Shown: in pieces, positions 23,648 to 31,679 of the stretch
Position numbering within the stretch: position 1 is the first letter of the stretch
Layout of the letters: every line of letters starts with the position of its first letter
Assembly (NCBI GenBank): GCA_026625165.1
Contig: CP112999.1
Span: 1,116,001 to 1,180,000, forward strand
Origin: Methanoregula sp.
Lineage (GTDB): Archaea; Halobacteriota; Methanomicrobia; Methanomicrobiales; Methanospirillaceae
Direction: 5' to 3'
DNA: 64,000 nt
Position numbers and translations under genes: made by a program
Notes under the pieces: model-generated
Seen by the model: only the letters and a program-made list of their open reading frames with translations
What the model was told of the DNA's origin: nothing
Databases searched by the model: none

Positions 23648-26381
23648 GGAGTGCTGCAATGATCCGTTCGCGCCCGACTTTCAATGCAAGGTCAAGCTGT
23701 GCGATATTTGGCCCGCCACCCTGCGCAACCGAGGGCTTTCCCCCGCCTTTTCCACCAAGGAGCTCGCATACCTGCCCGATGATCTCGCCTGCATTTACAC
23801 GGTTGTCTCCTGAAGCTAGGACGACACGTGCAGTCTCACCGCTTCCGGCAAGCAGCGCCACCCCACCCTTTTCCGATACAGTGCCCGCTATTATTGCAAG
23901 TTCGCGCGCCGGGAGATCCAGGCGTTTGACCACAACTGATATTCCACCTATTGTCTCGGCGACCATGTCCTGAATTTCAAGCTCTACCAGCTGATTGCTC
24001 AACCTCTCGATCTCTTTTTTCTGGTCTTTCCATTCATTAAAAAACCGGGATACTGTCGCAGGGAGGTTCTCCTGCTGAACGGAGAGGATGTCAGATGAGG
24101 AACTGACAATCTGTTCAAGGGTCTGCATATAAAAGAGTGCCGCGATGCCTGCAGCAAACTCAATCCGTTCAATGCCGTCCTGTATGTGCTCTACGCGGAT
24201 GATCTTTATCATACCGACTTCGCCGGTATTCCGGCAATGTGTACCGGCGCACGCTTCAATATCCCCTGCTACCTTTACCACCCGTATTTCCCGGCCGGGG
24301 GGTACTCCTCCCTGGTACAGGATAAAGCCATATTTCTGTTCAGCCCGTGTCCGGTCTTCAATGGTAATTTCAACCGGCTGGCTGGTCATGATCATCCGGT
24401 TGGCGGCAATCTCTATGCGCCTGAGTTCATCAGCTGTGATGTGTTTAAAGTGCCTGATATCAATCCGAGAACTTTCGTGACCCTTCTGTGCTCCTGCCTG
24501 ATGGATGTGTGCACCAAGCACTTCTTTTGCCGCATGGAGCAGGATGTGTGTTGCGGAGTGGTGACGCATCAGCGACCAGCGCCGCTCCTCATCCACCAGA
24601 CCTTTGACCCGGTCTCCGCGTTTTAAAATTCCGCCGCTGATATGGTGCAGTACAACCTCACCAATCTTTGTGACGCCGTCTACACGAACCATGCTTTCTG
24701 CAGACACCAGCGTTCCGGTATCCGAGGGCTGGCCACCCCCCTCAGGGTAAAAAAGCGTCTGGTCCATCACGGCATACCCATCAAAAAAGTCAAGGACCAC
24801 TCCTTCGAATTCAATTTCAGTTGGTTGCTCGTAATAGAGCTTTTTCGTTGCCGGTAATCCCTGTACTCGTTCGGTATACTTTGCCGATATGTCTTCTGTG
24901 ACTTCAATTGCGGATTCCGAATGCATATCGGCGATTTGTGAATAGAAGTTATCCGGGAGATCAATAACTGCCCCTTCCTTTGTTGCAATATCCCGGATCA
25001 TCTCAGGGGGAATACCATGAGAATCATAGAGAGTGATGATCTCGCTCGTCGGAACCCGCTGGCTCTTTGCCTTGTATGTCTTTGCAATTTTCTGTACGAT
25101 CCGTGTCCCGCGTTCAAGGGTCAACCCGTATTTTTCCACTTCGCGGTCGACAATCTCACGGACAACTCCGGTATCCTGTTCAAAAGATTTGCCCCCGACA
25201 ATATTCATCTGTTGTTCAATCATGTCGGCAAGCGGGTCTTTGATCTTAAGTTCGTTCATCATCCGCAGAGTCCTTCGGATGACAAGCCGCGCAAGGTAAC
25301 CCTCTCTCACATTTGAAGGAACGATACAGTCACCGAGCATGTATGCAAGGCATCGGGTGTGGTCAACAACAGCATATATCTTCTCTATCGGTGTGATCAT
25401 CCGGTCAAGTTTATCGAGCGGTACGTCAATTTGTGCAGCAACTTTCTTTCTGAGTGAGTAGAGGTTGGAACCGGAAATATCCATAAGTCCGGCAAACTTT
25501 GCGTTAAGTGCAAGGATTTTGGTGAAATCCTTGTTATCGAGAAGATGGGAAAGCCCTGCCGAACTCATGACCCGGCTGACCATTTCCGGAAACACGGCAT
25601 CGTAGATTGTTGGCGACCCTTTCGATGCCCAGACAAACCGTTCGAGACCATATCCCGTATCGACAACTCTTGTTTTCATCGGATAATATATCTGGCCGTT
25701 CAGGTCGATTCCGGGTTGGCCGGTCTTCTGTTTCCCAAGGCTCATAAAGACCAGAGTGGCAACTTCAAGGCCGCCGATGAGTACTTCGAGACTCGGACCC
25801 GCGTTACCTCCACCGATCCAAGGGTGCTCCTTGTACGTCACGCGGTGCAGGTCGGCCCCGATAGATTCAAGGAACTGATCACAGAGTTCCACAGTCCGAT
25901 CCTTCCAGTATATCTCATCGCTCTGGGTGTTGAAGGCATGGTGAGCCATCATTTCAAACATAGTGAGATGCCGCCCCGACCTCCCGACCGAATCCAGGTC
26001 GTTTAACCGGATGCAGGGCTGGGATATTGTGAGTGGATTTGCAGGAGGAGGGACGATCCCGGCCGTGACAAACGGCTGAAAATCTGCAATGGATGCAATG
26101 GTGAGGTAGATATCATCGCGCCACCGTGCAACTACCGGGTATCGTGCGAGGCGGGTATGCCCGTTTTTTTCAAAAAATGAAAGGTACGCTTCCCGCATTC
26201 CATCAAGCGTATTGCTTTTAAAAACAGGGTTGCTGATAAAATTATAGGGCTCGCAGGGTGCATCCCCGCAAATTTCCCTGCCGGGATCCCGGGTCCAGAA
26301 CGCGGAACCACAGCTCTTGCAGACTTTCCGGATCAACCCATGTGTTTTAAAATAATCGAGCTGGTATTCTTCTTCAAGCAT
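23640..26381 (-). CDS. alaS: Alanyl-tRNA synthetase
   Basis: 913 residues from MLEEEYQLDYF (ATG 26381). Archaeal form with an N-terminal cysteine module (CKSCGSAFWTRDPGREICGDAPCEPY), a class II catalytic core (KNGHTRLARYPVVARWRDD; GYGLERFVW), and an editing domain with HSATHILLHA and CAGTHCRN zinc residues; the C-terminal domain ends in a Gly-rich segment (GGKGGGKPSVAQGGG). A TATA-like TTTATACC at 26407-26400 on this strand lies about 20-25 bp before the ATG, so the message is probably leaderless or nearly so. The integrase gene of the mobile element starts divergently 64 bp away. Confidence 0.96.
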   Translation of the reverse strand: MLEEEYQLDYFKTHGLIRKVCKSCGSAFWTRDPGREICGDAPCEPYNFISNPVFKSNTLDGMREAYLSFFEKNGHTRLARYPVVARWRDDIYLTIASIADFQPFVTAGIVPPPANPLTISQPCIRLNDLDSVGRSGRHLTMFEMMAHHAFNTQSDEIYWKDRTVELCDQFLESIGADLHRVTYKEHPWIGGGNAGPSLEVLIGGLEVATLVFMSLGKQKTGQPGIDLNGQIYYPMKTRVVDTGYGLERFVWASKGSPTIYDAVFPEMVSRVMSSAGLSHLLDNKDFTKILALNAKFAGLMDISGSNLYSLRKKVAAQIDVPLDKLDRMITPIEKIYAVVDHTRCLAYMLGDCIVPSNVREGYLARLVIRRTLRMMNELKIKDPLADMIEQQMNIVGGKSFEQDTGVVREIVDREVEKYGLTLERGTRIVQKIAKTYKAKSQRVPTSEIITLYDSHGIPPEMIRDIATKEGAVIDLPDNFYSQIADMHSESAIEVTEDISAKYTERVQGLPATKKLYYEQPTEIEFEGVVLDFFDGYAVMDQTLFYPEGGGQPSDTGTLVSAESMVRVDGVTKIGEVVLHHISGGILKRGDRVKGLVDEERRWSLMRHHSATHILLHAAKEVLGAHIHQAGAQKGHESSRIDIRHFKHITADELRRIEIAANRMIMTSQPVEITIEDRTRAEQKYGFILYQGGVPPGREIRVVKVAGDIEACAGTHCRNTGEVGMIKIIRVEHIQDGIERIEFAAGIAALFYMQTLEQIVSSSSDILSVQQENLPATVSRFFNEWKDQKKEIERLSNQLVELEIQDMVAETIGGISVVVKRLDLPARELAIIAGTVSEKGGVALLAGSGETARVVLASGDNRVNAGEIIGQVCELLGGKGGGKPSVAQGGGPNIAQLDLALKVGRERIIAALHG

Positions 26382-26445
26382 TATCCACACATCCCAGTGG
26401 TATAAACAGGCAAAATTTTAAAGTATGTTAAGCTGATCTTCCTAT

Positions 26446-27705
26446 ATGGCACGAATGGAACAGTTCTTAAAACAATATTCCAGGTCCTCAACCAGATCGA
26501 GTTATTACTCAAGTGTGGTGGCTTTCCTATCATTCATCTATGGTTTTAATCGTGAAGGCAAAAGAATTACCGATGATGAGAAAAAGACCATAGAGAATTT
26601 ATCTGAACGCTATTTTGTTGAGGACCGGGATTATGAACAGGACCTGATCAATTTCTCAAACTATTGTGATGTGAAGAAAGCACCCACAACAAAGAGCTCT
26701 TACATAGCTGCGGTCCGGGAGTTCTATATTTTTAATGGTGTTGAACTGACGAAAAAACAGGAGAGGAATTTAAAGAATAAAATTTCCCGGGGCGGTCCAG
26801 TATCCGAAGAAGAAGATCTCACGAAAGAGAAAATCAGAATGATCCTCAATGCCTCGGATCTAAAATTAAAAACTCTCATCATGTTTATGATCACTTCGGG
26901 AGTACGTTTAGGTGAAGCGATAACCCTTACCCTCAATGATGTGAGAATTGATCCGACCGGGGAATATGGGGTTATCTCCCTTAAAGGACAAAGAAAATCC
27001 GGGGTCGGGACAAAGAACATACATTCCCGTAAAACGTTCATCAATAAAGAAGCGGTCGAGCTCCTCAATCAGTGGTTACAGGTCCGGGAAAAATATATTG
27101 ATTATATTATCGGGAGGAGCCGGGGACGGTTTAGAGTTAAGACCGCTAAAAGTGATAACCGTGTGTTTCCTTTCGGGAAAAACAATGCAGAGAATATCAT
27201 AAAAACCGCTTTGAAAAATGCCGGGGTTTTCAAGAAAGATGAGGACACCGGGAGATCAACTATCCATTTTCATCTATTCAGGAAATATTTTGTTACCAAC
27301 CTGACCTATGGCGGGGTTTCTGATAAGTATGTGGATTTTTTCACCGGCCATATTGACGCTCTGGACCGGTCATATAACAAACCAACAACAGAGAAACTAC
27401 TTGAAATTTATATGAAGGGTGAACCGTACCTGCGGATATTTGACGAGAGCGCATTAGAGATCGCAAAAACCCGGGAGGAGATCAAAGATACAAAGGATAA
27501 GGTCCGGGATATGCAGATTGAAAATCTCGTTATGAAATCGAAGCTACAGGACTTCGAGCGGGTACAGGCACGATTAAAAGAAGTTGAACAGAAATTGATG
27601 GCTATAAATTCCCTTGATAAAATGCAGGGATTACTTACCCCGGAAGATCATACCGCAATAGCCGAAAAAATTATCGCACTTCAGAAGGACCCGGGGAAAC
27701 GATAA
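26446..27705 (+). CDS. Tyrosine recombinase/integrase
   Basis: 419 residues. An N-terminal SAM-like core-binding domain (residues 1-115) precedes the catalytic domain with Arg in SGVRLGEAITLTL, the HxxR box HLFRKYF, GHIDALDRSY, and a Tyr nucleophile most likely in the SYNKPTTEKLLEIY segment. After the catalytic domain comes a long coiled coil (about residues 335-400, EIAKTREEIKDTKDKVRDMQ...), which may mediate multimer formation. It would integrate and excise the surrounding element. The codon use is AT-rich compared with alaS. Its 3' end overlaps the opposite-strand gene by 35 bp. Confidence 0.92.
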   Translation: MARMEQFLKQYSRSSTRSSYYSSVVAFLSFIYGFNREGKRITDDEKKTIENLSERYFVEDRDYEQDLINFSNYCDVKKAPTTKSSYIAAVREFYIFNGVELTKKQERNLKNKISRGGPVSEEEDLTKEKIRMILNASDLKLKTLIMFMITSGVRLGEAITLTLNDVRIDPTGEYGVISLKGQRKSGVGTKNIHSRKTFINKEAVELLNQWLQVREKYIDYIIGRSRGRFRVKTAKSDNRVFPFGKNNAENIIKTALKNAGVFKKDEDTGRSTIHFHLFRKYFVTNLTYGGVSDKYVDFFTGHIDALDRSYNKPTTEKLLEIYMKGEPYLRIFDESALEIAKTREEIKDTKDKVRDMQIENLVMKSKLQDFERVQARLKEVEQKLMAINSLDKMQGLLTPEDHTAIAEKIIALQKDPGKR

Positions 27706-28324
27706 CACTTTTTCTTTTCTTACATGCAGAGGTACGACAAGCACCACAACAATATTTTGTTTTTCCGTGTTTGGTGTTTGGTAAGTGTTTGCCACAATTC
27801 AGACAGTACCTATGTTTATCAATATCGGTGCCCGGATTAAAACCGATTGTTTTCAAATTTCTTTGACAGGACGGGCAATACTTTTGATGTGATCCATATC
27901 GGATAAATTTGTCTTTACAGTGTGGGCATGTCGCAACATCTACCGCACTTCCGGGAAATGTGACTTCAAGCACCCATTCAGAATTTTTTGCATTAAGTAT
28001 TTGCATTATGATGGGTTTGGGAGAAATCCATAACCCGGGGTTTTCTTCGATGTTTTTTAATTCGTGGTATTTCCGACCTTTTTTAAAAATGTAAAACGGT
28101 TTAATCGGGTGCCGGTTCTCAAAATCTCTTACCTGTTTAAGGCAGTCCTGAAATAGATTATATCTCGCCATATCAAGATTTTTGTAATCCTGGATTGTTG
28201 GCTCCTCAATAGTATCAAATGAAGCATTGAGTATAATCTTTTTTTGGCGATACTCTCGATACGCTTCTTCTCGAAGTTTCCAAATTTCGCGCTCGTATTC
28301 ATCAGCATTTTTACAAATATCCAT
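27671..28324 (-). CDS. Zinc-ribbon protein of the integrated element
   Basis: 217 residues. The N-terminal 100 residues are charged and helical. The C-terminal part has two cysteine modules: CPHCKDKFIRYGSHQKYCPSC and a second with CLNCGKHLP...YCCGACRTSACKKRK. The latter resembles zinc ribbons in archaeal plasmid and viral proteins. DNA binding is likely; specific role unknown. It is transcribed away from the rep side of the element, from a palindrome-containing divergent promoter at 28325-28405. Confidence 0.65.
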   Translation of the reverse strand: MDICKNADEYEREIWKLREEAYREYRQKKIILNASFDTIEEPTIQDYKNLDMARYNLFQDCLKQVRDFENRHPIKPFYIFKKGRKYHELKNIEENPGLWISPKPIIMQILNAKNSEWVLEVTFPGSAVDVATCPHCKDKFIRYGSHQKYCPSCQRNLKTIGFNPGTDIDKHRYCLNCGKHLPNTKHGKTKYCCGACRTSACKKRKSVIVSPGPSEVR

Positions 28325-28337
28325 TTATTAGACACCG

Positions 28338-28374
28338 CTAACGATATTTGATATTTTAATGCAATATTCGTTAG
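28338..28374. promoter_or_regulatory. Palindromic operator candidate in divergent promoter
   Basis: CTAACGA (28338-28344) and TCGTTAG (28368-28374) are perfect inverted copies, with adjoining TATT/AATATT also matching, around a 23-bp centre. The site sits between two divergent genes of the element (starts 28324 and 28406) and immediately before a TATA-like GATATATAAC at 28379-28388. It looks like the binding site of a dimeric repressor. Confidence 0.5.
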
Positions 28375-28405
28375 AGGGATATATAACATTTACTTACAGG
28401 TAAAT

Positions 28406-28576
28406 ATGTTTGAAATACCACGACTCACCTGTGAACGGTGCGGTCACTCTTGGTATATCCGAATACCAGACCCTGTGATATGTCCACGTTGTAAGAATCC
28501 TTTGAAGAACAAAAAAGAAACCGGGGCTCAGTCGCCAAACCAGACCCCGGCTATCGCCTCATCTGGAGGGACATAA
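28406..28576 (+). CDS. 56-residue zinc-ribbon mini-protein
   Basis: Starts at ATG 28406 after TACAGGTAA and ends with TAA at 28574-28576. Cys9-x2-Cys12 and Cys26-x2-Cys29 (CERCGHSWYIR...ICPRC) form a compact zinc ribbon of the rubredoxin/TFIIB type, followed by a flexible polar tail. Archaeal plasmids and viruses often encode such proteins as DNA- or protein-binding regulators. Its stop overlaps the next start (TAATG). It belongs to the rightward transcript of the element. Confidence 0.6.
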   Translation: MFEIPRLTCERCGHSWYIRIPDPVICPRCKNPLKNKKETGAQSPNQTPAIASSGGT

Positions 28577-28719
28577 TGAGCTCTTCTTCAGAAGTTTTAA
28601 CATTATCTTCTGATGTTGTCGAGTCCTTGCCGATCTTCTATCGAGCTATGGCTCAACATCTCGCCGAAACTGGCCGGGCAATAATCAAGGGTCCTTCAGA
28701 AAAAGAGCAACCAAAATAA
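28576..28719 (+). CDS. 47-residue hypothetical protein of the integrated element
   Basis: ATG at 28576 overlaps the preceding stop codon (TAATG), and GGAGGG lies at 28565-28570 as ribosome site. The peptide begins with a Ser-rich segment, has one predicted helix (LPIFYRAMAQHLAETGRAII) and a charged tail. No family recognised. The coupled start and good ribosome site are the evidence that it is real. Confidence 0.5.
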   Translation: MSSSSEVLTLSSDVVESLPIFYRAMAQHLAETGRAIIKGPSEKEQPK

Positions 28720-28731
28720 GAGGTTTTTCGG

Positions 28732-30039
28732 GTGGCTCCGGTGAAACCTCTTGTATCTAACAATTGTGATTTGTTAATTAAATACGTTTCCGTCCCGACT
28801 GAAACACTTTCAGAAGAAGTTTCCCCTCTAAACGGTATGGGGTCGGGTGACTCCATCCCGGTTCTGTTGGGTGATAATGAATCTGTTTTCTCAGTACAAA
28901 AACCTGCCGGTTCTGTTTCTAAACGGGAGGGTGGTTACATCCATCCCGGTTCTGTTGGGTCCGCTTGTCCTGCATGCCAACCGGAAACCGGCCGTATCTC
29001 TGCTATTGTACAACCTATTTCCGCCGTCGTAAAATCCATCTTTTCAACATTTGGCTTTGTATTTGGATGCAATCAAAAACCAAGTTATGATAGTTGCGGG
29101 AAAATCCGTGCAAAAATTGTGTGCAGTGTAGATGAAACCCATAGACCTTACTTCAAACATGAACGATGTAACGATCCGGGATGTCCGATCTGCTATACAA
29201 AATTCGCACGTCGCATAGCGGATGCGGTTGTCAAAAGAGTGCAGGGTTATATGTCCGTGTTTGGTTTTGATCCAATATCTCATTTGATATTCTGGCCGGA
29301 TTCCTTAACGGGATATTCAAATTTACAAGAAGCGTTCCGGGATGCCAAATTTATGCTCGGTAAACTCGGTGCAAAAATGGCGGTCGTTTGGTATCATCCG
29401 TACCGAATACCTGATGACATAAAAGAACAATTGCGCCGATATAGACGAGAGCATGGTATTTCGAATAAAACGGGGTTCTGGGAGATGGCGCATGATGACG
29501 TGTTGAATCTGGGTTCTCTGGAGGCTTATGTCGTTTATGGACCGCACTTCCATGCCATTGTATCAGGGTATCTGAAATCATCAAAAGAATATGCCAAACT
29601 CGGGATTGGCGGATACAAAAAAGTTCGGAGATTGGATGCAGTGGAGGATCTTGAGCGCGTCGCATATTACATCAGTACCCACGCATGCAGAGAAGCTACA
29701 AAATCAACAGTCCGGTATTTCGGAAAAATATCATATTCAAAACTTGCACGAGATGAAGGTACTGAAATTATCGAAGATGTTATTTGTGAAGTTTGCGGTA
29801 AATTACGGATGTCTTATCATTGCAACGATGAGGGCGAAACATCGGGGGTTTTACAGCACCATATCACGAGAAAGGTAACTATCCATAAATATTGGGAACG
29901 GGGTAAGGAACCGCAAGGGGTGCGGAAATCCCGCCGTTCTTTGAAATGGGCTACCGGTTGGTTCAACAAACATGGGTATTGCGGTGGTCAAGTACAAGGA
30001 AGTAAGGAGAAATATTATGACCAATGGGGTGCGATGTGA
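28732..30039 (+). CDS. HUH-type rolling-circle replication initiator
   Basis: 435 residues from a GTG at 28732; a second possible start is ATG 28837. A cysteine cluster at residues 146-154 (CNDPGCPIC) precedes the catalytic core: the HUH motif GPHFHAIVSG (His272 and His274) and a tyrosine motif about 40 residues on, VAYYISTHA (Tyr312/Tyr313). A further zinc module (CEVCGKLRMSYHC) follows. This order matches archaeal plasmid Rep proteins that nick the double-strand origin. The first 100 residues overlap a repeat-bearing segment (28827-28960) and may not be conserved. The stop overlaps the next gene's GTG (ATGTGA). Confidence 0.8.
   Translation: MAPVKPLVSNNCDLLIKYVSVPTETLSEEVSPLNGMGSGDSIPVLLGDNESVFSVQKPAGSVSKREGGYIHPGSVGSACPACQPETGRISAIVQPISAVVKSIFSTFGFVFGCNQKPSYDSCGKIRAKIVCSVDETHRPYFKHERCNDPGCPICYTKFARRIADAVVKRVQGYMSVFGFDPISHLIFWPDSLTGYSNLQEAFRDAKFMLGKLGAKMAVVWYHPYRIPDDIKEQLRRYRREHGISNKTGFWEMAHDDVLNLGSLEAYVVYGPHFHAIVSGYLKSSKEYAKLGIGGYKKVRRLDAVEDLERVAYYISTHACREATKSTVRYFGKISYSKLARDEGTEIIEDVICEVCGKLRMSYHCNDEGETSGVLQHHITRKVTIHKYWERGKEPQGVRKSRRSLKWATGWFNKHGYCGGQVQGSKEKYYDQWGAM
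28827..28960 (+). repeat. Direct repeat pair in the 5' part of rep
   Basis: Two units, 28827-28872 (46 bp) and 28918-28960 (43 bp), both begin TCTAAACGG and end with an identical 21-bp block (28852-28872 and 28940-28960; core CCATCCCGGTTCTGTTGGGT). A third partial copy (CCGGTTCTGTT) lies at 28907-28917. Spacing between the 21-bp blocks is 88 bp. Such iterated sites in or before rep genes can be Rep-binding iterons. Confidence 0.7.
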
Positions 30040-30182
30040 ACGAGCCCGATACAATCGAGCCGGAGATCCGCTTTGAGCCGGTGCCGGTCGAGTGTCACGG
30101 TCCTTTTATCAAACTCCATGATGGTTGGATTGTTCATCTCTGCGATGCCTGTATATTGTTCCCCTGTGAGGAATGGCGATGA
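30036..30182 (+). CDS. 48-residue Cys/His-containing mini-protein
   Basis: GTG at 30036 overlaps the rep stop (ATGTGA), and the stop TGA at 30180-30182 overlaps the ATPase start (ATGA). The peptide is acidic at its N-terminus and has Cys20-His21, Cys36-x2-Cys39 and Cys44, enough for one zinc site. Tight coupling to both neighbours argues that it is translated. Function unknown. Confidence 0.5.
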   Translation: MNEPDTIEPEIRFEPVPVECHGPFIKLHDGWIVHLCDACILFPCEEWR

Positions 30183-31330
30183 GCGCCGGAATGAATCCCC
30201 TCTTTGTTGCTAAGCTCAATCCTAATCAAAGAGCATGGATAAAAACGGCTAAGGGTGTAAAGTTCGTTAAGGAATTTCTATGGAAAAAAGGGAATCATTG
30301 TTTTGTTTTTGGAACTACCGGGTCCGGGAAAACTCAAAAACTTTATTTGTTGCTTTATTGGTTGAAGCACGGTGAAACCCAGATATGGTTCAGTACCGGA
30401 AAAAGTGATGAGATACTCCCGTTATTTTTCATGGGAATGAAGGTCAGGGTAATTGTTCCGAAAGGAACCTCAATCGAAATACAAGAAGAACACGGGGATG
30501 GGGTTTATGAACCACTGGATGAACAGCCGGAAATCATAGAAGTATCAAGTCCTATTGAAGCGTGGCATGCAGTAAAAAAACCGTCATGGAATAAGAACCG
30601 TAACAAAGTTTTTGATACAATCAGTATCTTCGAGTTCAGGAATACAATACCGGATAATAGTGTTCGTTTACGATGGATGAGTGAACTTTTTGAAACACTT
30701 GCTTTCCGTACACGGTTAAAACAGATGCCAAAGATATTTCCCTGTACGATATACCTAGATGAAGCACAATGGGCTATTGCAGGACAGAGAATATCGCGGG
30801 ATGCAGAACGGGAAAGAGTAACTGAAACCATAATTGAAAACGTGCTTGAGATGAGAAGCGCCGGGTGCCGGTTCGTTCTCTCCGCACAAGATTATACAAA
30901 CGTCCCGCCGGCTATCCGGCAAAATATGCTTTGTTCTATCATCTGCCGGGGTGCTGACGTTGCGCGGGATGAGAGTAAGGTATTAGCACAACATACCAGA
31001 GGGATGCACGGCAGAACATCACCGGCGCACTTCAAGAGGGATGAGGGATACTTTGTGCATGCTGACGGTACAGTTTACCCGGTTGGCCGGCCGTGGATCT
31101 TTCCTTTATTCCCGCTTGAATTAGAAGATAGAGAACGAATCAAACACATGAGGGTTAAGTACAGCGGTGAGTATGCCGGTGAACCTGTCATTATTCCTGA
31201 TGAGGAACTGGATTATACTTCCATGAATCTTGGAATCTATGCAGATCGTGTCATCAAACCAGCTCCAGAGCCACAAATACTAAGTAGACATGGCAGTTTG
31301 CCGGTTCCTGATGCACTAATAACAGATTGA
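30179..31330 (+). CDS. P-loop ATPase, HerA/FtsK/TraG-like
   Basis: 383 residues from ATG 30179 (an ATG at 30173 adds two). Walker A is GTTGSGKTQ (about residues 45-53) and Walker B is TIYLDEAQWA (about residues 190-199); a sensor-like LSAQDYTNVPPAIRQNM follows. This pattern is that of the HerA/FtsK clan, used as DNA-packaging motors by membrane-containing or pleomorphic archaeal viruses and as coupling proteins by conjugative elements. It lacks membrane helices, which fits a packaging or loading motor better than a VirD4 coupling protein. It ends the rightward operon of the element. Confidence 0.75.
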   Translation: MSAGMNPLFVAKLNPNQRAWIKTAKGVKFVKEFLWKKGNHCFVFGTTGSGKTQKLYLLLYWLKHGETQIWFSTGKSDEILPLFFMGMKVRVIVPKGTSIEIQEEHGDGVYEPLDEQPEIIEVSSPIEAWHAVKKPSWNKNRNKVFDTISIFEFRNTIPDNSVRLRWMSELFETLAFRTRLKQMPKIFPCTIYLDEAQWAIAGQRISRDAERERVTETIIENVLEMRSAGCRFVLSAQDYTNVPPAIRQNMLCSIICRGADVARDESKVLAQHTRGMHGRTSPAHFKRDEGYFVHADGTVYPVGRPWIFPLFPLELEDRERIKHMRVKYSGEYAGEPVIIPDEELDYTSMNLGIYADRVIKPAPEPQILSRHGSLPVPDALITD

Positions 31331-31435
31331 ACCTGCATGAACAGGAACCGATTGATTTTACTTCTTTTTTAGGAAAAAATTCCAAATATTTTGAATCTTT
31401 CGTTTTTTTGTATTATAGAATGGGGAACGCGATTC

Positions 31436-31473
31436 ACCGTGCTAATGTTTAGCATGCTACAATGTAGCACGGT
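31436..31473. repeat. Two adjacent hairpins closed by an outer stem (three-way junction)
   Basis: Hairpin 1 is TGCTAA-TGT-TTAGCA (31440-31454). Hairpin 2, directly adjacent, is TGCTAC-AAT-GTAGCA (31455-31469). The flanking ACCG (31436-31439) and CGGT (31470-31473) pair to close both, so the whole 38-bp block can fold as a perfect three-way junction on either strand. It is 105 bp after the ATPase stop, in gene-free DNA, and could be a replication origin (double- or single-strand) for the HUH Rep, a recombination site or a terminator. Confidence 0.75.
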
Positions 31474-31537
31474 TATCCTTTCATGGCGCGCAGGGTCCTT
31501 TTCTCCGTCCTGTAACATTAAAAAAAGTGCTGTTTAT

Positions 31538-31590
31538 ACCACATTGTTGTGTCAATAACAAGCATGAAAAACCACGTGTTGTATCAATAA
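31538..31590 (+). repeat. Imperfect 20-bp direct repeats near the right end of the element
   Basis: ACCAC-[ATTGT]-TGTGTCAATAA at 31538-31558 and ACCACGTGTTGTATCAATAA at 31571-31590 share 5' ACCAC and 3' TCAATAA and differ slightly between. They lie in the 349-bp gene-free stretch 31331-31679, with the hairpin block. Possible binding sites for the recombinase or Rep. Confidence 0.45.
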
Positions 31591-31679
31591 TTCAATTCAG
31601 AGAGTAATTATTGTATCTTTTCCGCTGATTCCCGGGTTGCCCCGGTAAAATGCCAATGATGAACGAACCCTTAATCCAT

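Larger units (their letters stand above)
26397..31600. mobile_element. Integrated plasmid- or virus-like element with tyrosine recombinase, HUH Rep and packaging/transfer-type ATPase
   Basis: About 5.2 kb of AT-rich sequence lies between alaS and the SWIM/nif3 pair. It holds an integrase at the left end, a zinc-ribbon protein on the opposite strand, three zinc-ribbon or tiny proteins, a HUH-type replication initiator, an FtsK/HerA/TraG-like ATPase and a right-end region with strong inverted and direct repeats. No capsid, spike or relaxosome gene is recognised, so it could be an integrated rolling-circle plasmid, a defective virus or a mobilisable element. A 13-bp inverted match between 26397-26409 and 31530-31542 roughly brackets it, but I found no convincing direct att repeat. 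Ends are approximate. Confidence 0.75.

Noticed and set aside
26382-31679. Direct att repeats flanking the integrated element
   Set aside because: By eye I found only a 13-bp inverted match and weak GCTGAT similarity, not a convincing direct repeat; no tRNA is at either end.
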